The position numbers and the translations under genes were made by a program. This document shows, piece after piece, positions 5,295 to 5,649 of a stretch of 5,649 nt of DNA; the stretch's first letter is position 1, and every line of letters starts with the position of its first letter. Below the pieces are notes generated by a model. It was not told where the DNA came from. It did not search any database and worked only from the letters and a program-made list of their open reading frames with translations. The stretch is from an uncultured Xanthobacteraceae bacterium (GTDB taxonomy: Bacteria > Pseudomonadota > Alphaproteobacteria > Rhizobiales > Xanthobacteraceae): positions 1 to 5,649 of the forward strand of contig CATPCO010000609.1 in NCBI GenBank assembly GCA_955652925.1, given 5' to 3'.

Positions 5295-5649
5295 TCAGTT
5301 GACGAAGCCCGGTGCGTACAGGTCCTCCGCCGCCACCGGATATTTCAGCGTGTACGCGCCGCTCACGATGTCGAGTGTTTTCTTCACGCGGGCCGGATCG
5401 AGCACGCCAAGCGGCTCCCCGACGAGGGTACCGACAATTCTGGTCTCGGCGGTCGCGATGTCGGCATCGACCTCGCGGTGATGCTTGTTCGTGATCATGC
5501 CGGCTTCCTGCGGATTGGCAACCGCATCCTTGAGGCCGTGCATAGTCGCGGTCACGAAGCGTCGAACAAGGTCCGGCTTCGATTTGATCAGTTCGTCACT
5601 GGCGATGATGCCGTTGCCGTAGAGATCGAGTCCCGCATCGGCATAGGAG
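5295..5649 (-). CDS. ABC importer substrate-binding protein (NMT1/THI5, nitrate/taurine type), C-terminal part only
   Basis: The last 117 residues are visible; the frame is open to the right edge, so the signal peptide and the first two thirds lie outside. A segment reading DLYGNGIIASDELIKSKPD followed by LVRRFVTATMHGLKDAV is a hallmark of the periplasmic binding proteins of nitrate, sulfonate, taurine, riboflavin or pyrimidine-precursor importers. A charged region with NPQEAGMI follows, and the protein ends YAPGFVN. The internal ATG and GTG codons near 5550 are not starts, because the family pattern continues upstream in frame. It is the first of the three importer genes seen here. It would hand substrate to the permease encoded at 3667-4473. 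The ligand-binding residues are mostly outside the window, so substrate cannot be inferred. Confidence 0.88.
   Translation of the reverse strand, partial: SYADAGLDLYGNGIIASDELIKSKPDLVRRFVTATMHGLKDAVANPQEAGMITNKHHREVDADIATAETRIVGTLVGEPLGVLDPARVKKTLDIVSGAYTLKYPVAAEDLYAPGFVN

Noticed and set aside
5295..5555. Short independent gene starting at the internal GTG near 5555
   Set aside because: The frame stays open to the right edge and the upstream residues continue the binding-protein family pattern, so this is the 3' end of a longer gene.

Overview
The window looks like chromosomal accessory DNA from a GC-rich alphaproteobacterium, probably of the Bradyrhizobium/Rhodopseudomonas kind. This rests on GC-rich coding bias, a UbiD-like decarboxylase, and a nitrate/taurine-type ABC importer whose binding protein, ATPase and permease genes are adjacent. 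It is an impression from gene content and protein style, not from a database match. No tRNA, rRNA, CRISPR array, transposase or integrase is visible.

Layout, left to right: (1) 1-1123, minus strand: the N-terminal 374 residues of a UbiD-family decarboxylase, running off the left edge. (2) 1124-1327: a divergent intergenic region with a clear Shine-Dalgarno for the UbiD gene, a perfect GC-rich inverted repeat and a weak candidate promoter for the rightward genes. (3) 1328-1786 and 1790-2683, plus strand: a small exported beta-rich protein and, 3 nt later, a TIR-domain protein whose TIR fold is split by a four-helix membrane segment. (4) 2779-3660, plus strand: an EamA/DMT family ten-helix transporter whose start codon lies in a 19-bp tandem duplication. 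(5) 3667-5649, minus strand, convergent with the DMT gene: an ABC importer operon transcribed as binding protein (partial at the right edge), ATPase, permease, with a 4-nt ATGA overlap between the last two.

The outer genes are metabolic: uptake of a small organic solute and decarboxylation of an aromatic or alpha,beta-unsaturated acid, possibly related. The central pair (exported protein plus membrane-split TIR protein) is the part that looks least like ordinary metabolism. Four predicted helices put both TIR halves on the same side of the membrane, so a cytosolic TIR domain could be rebuilt next to the bilayer and coupled to the exported partner. An envelope-sensing signalling or defence role is an inference.

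The UbiD-like protein keeps the catalytic Arg-Glu-Glu residues. By my alignment it has Thr, Arg and Lys where known UbiD enzymes have the Asn, His and Glu that hold the metal ion at the prenylated-FMN phosphate.
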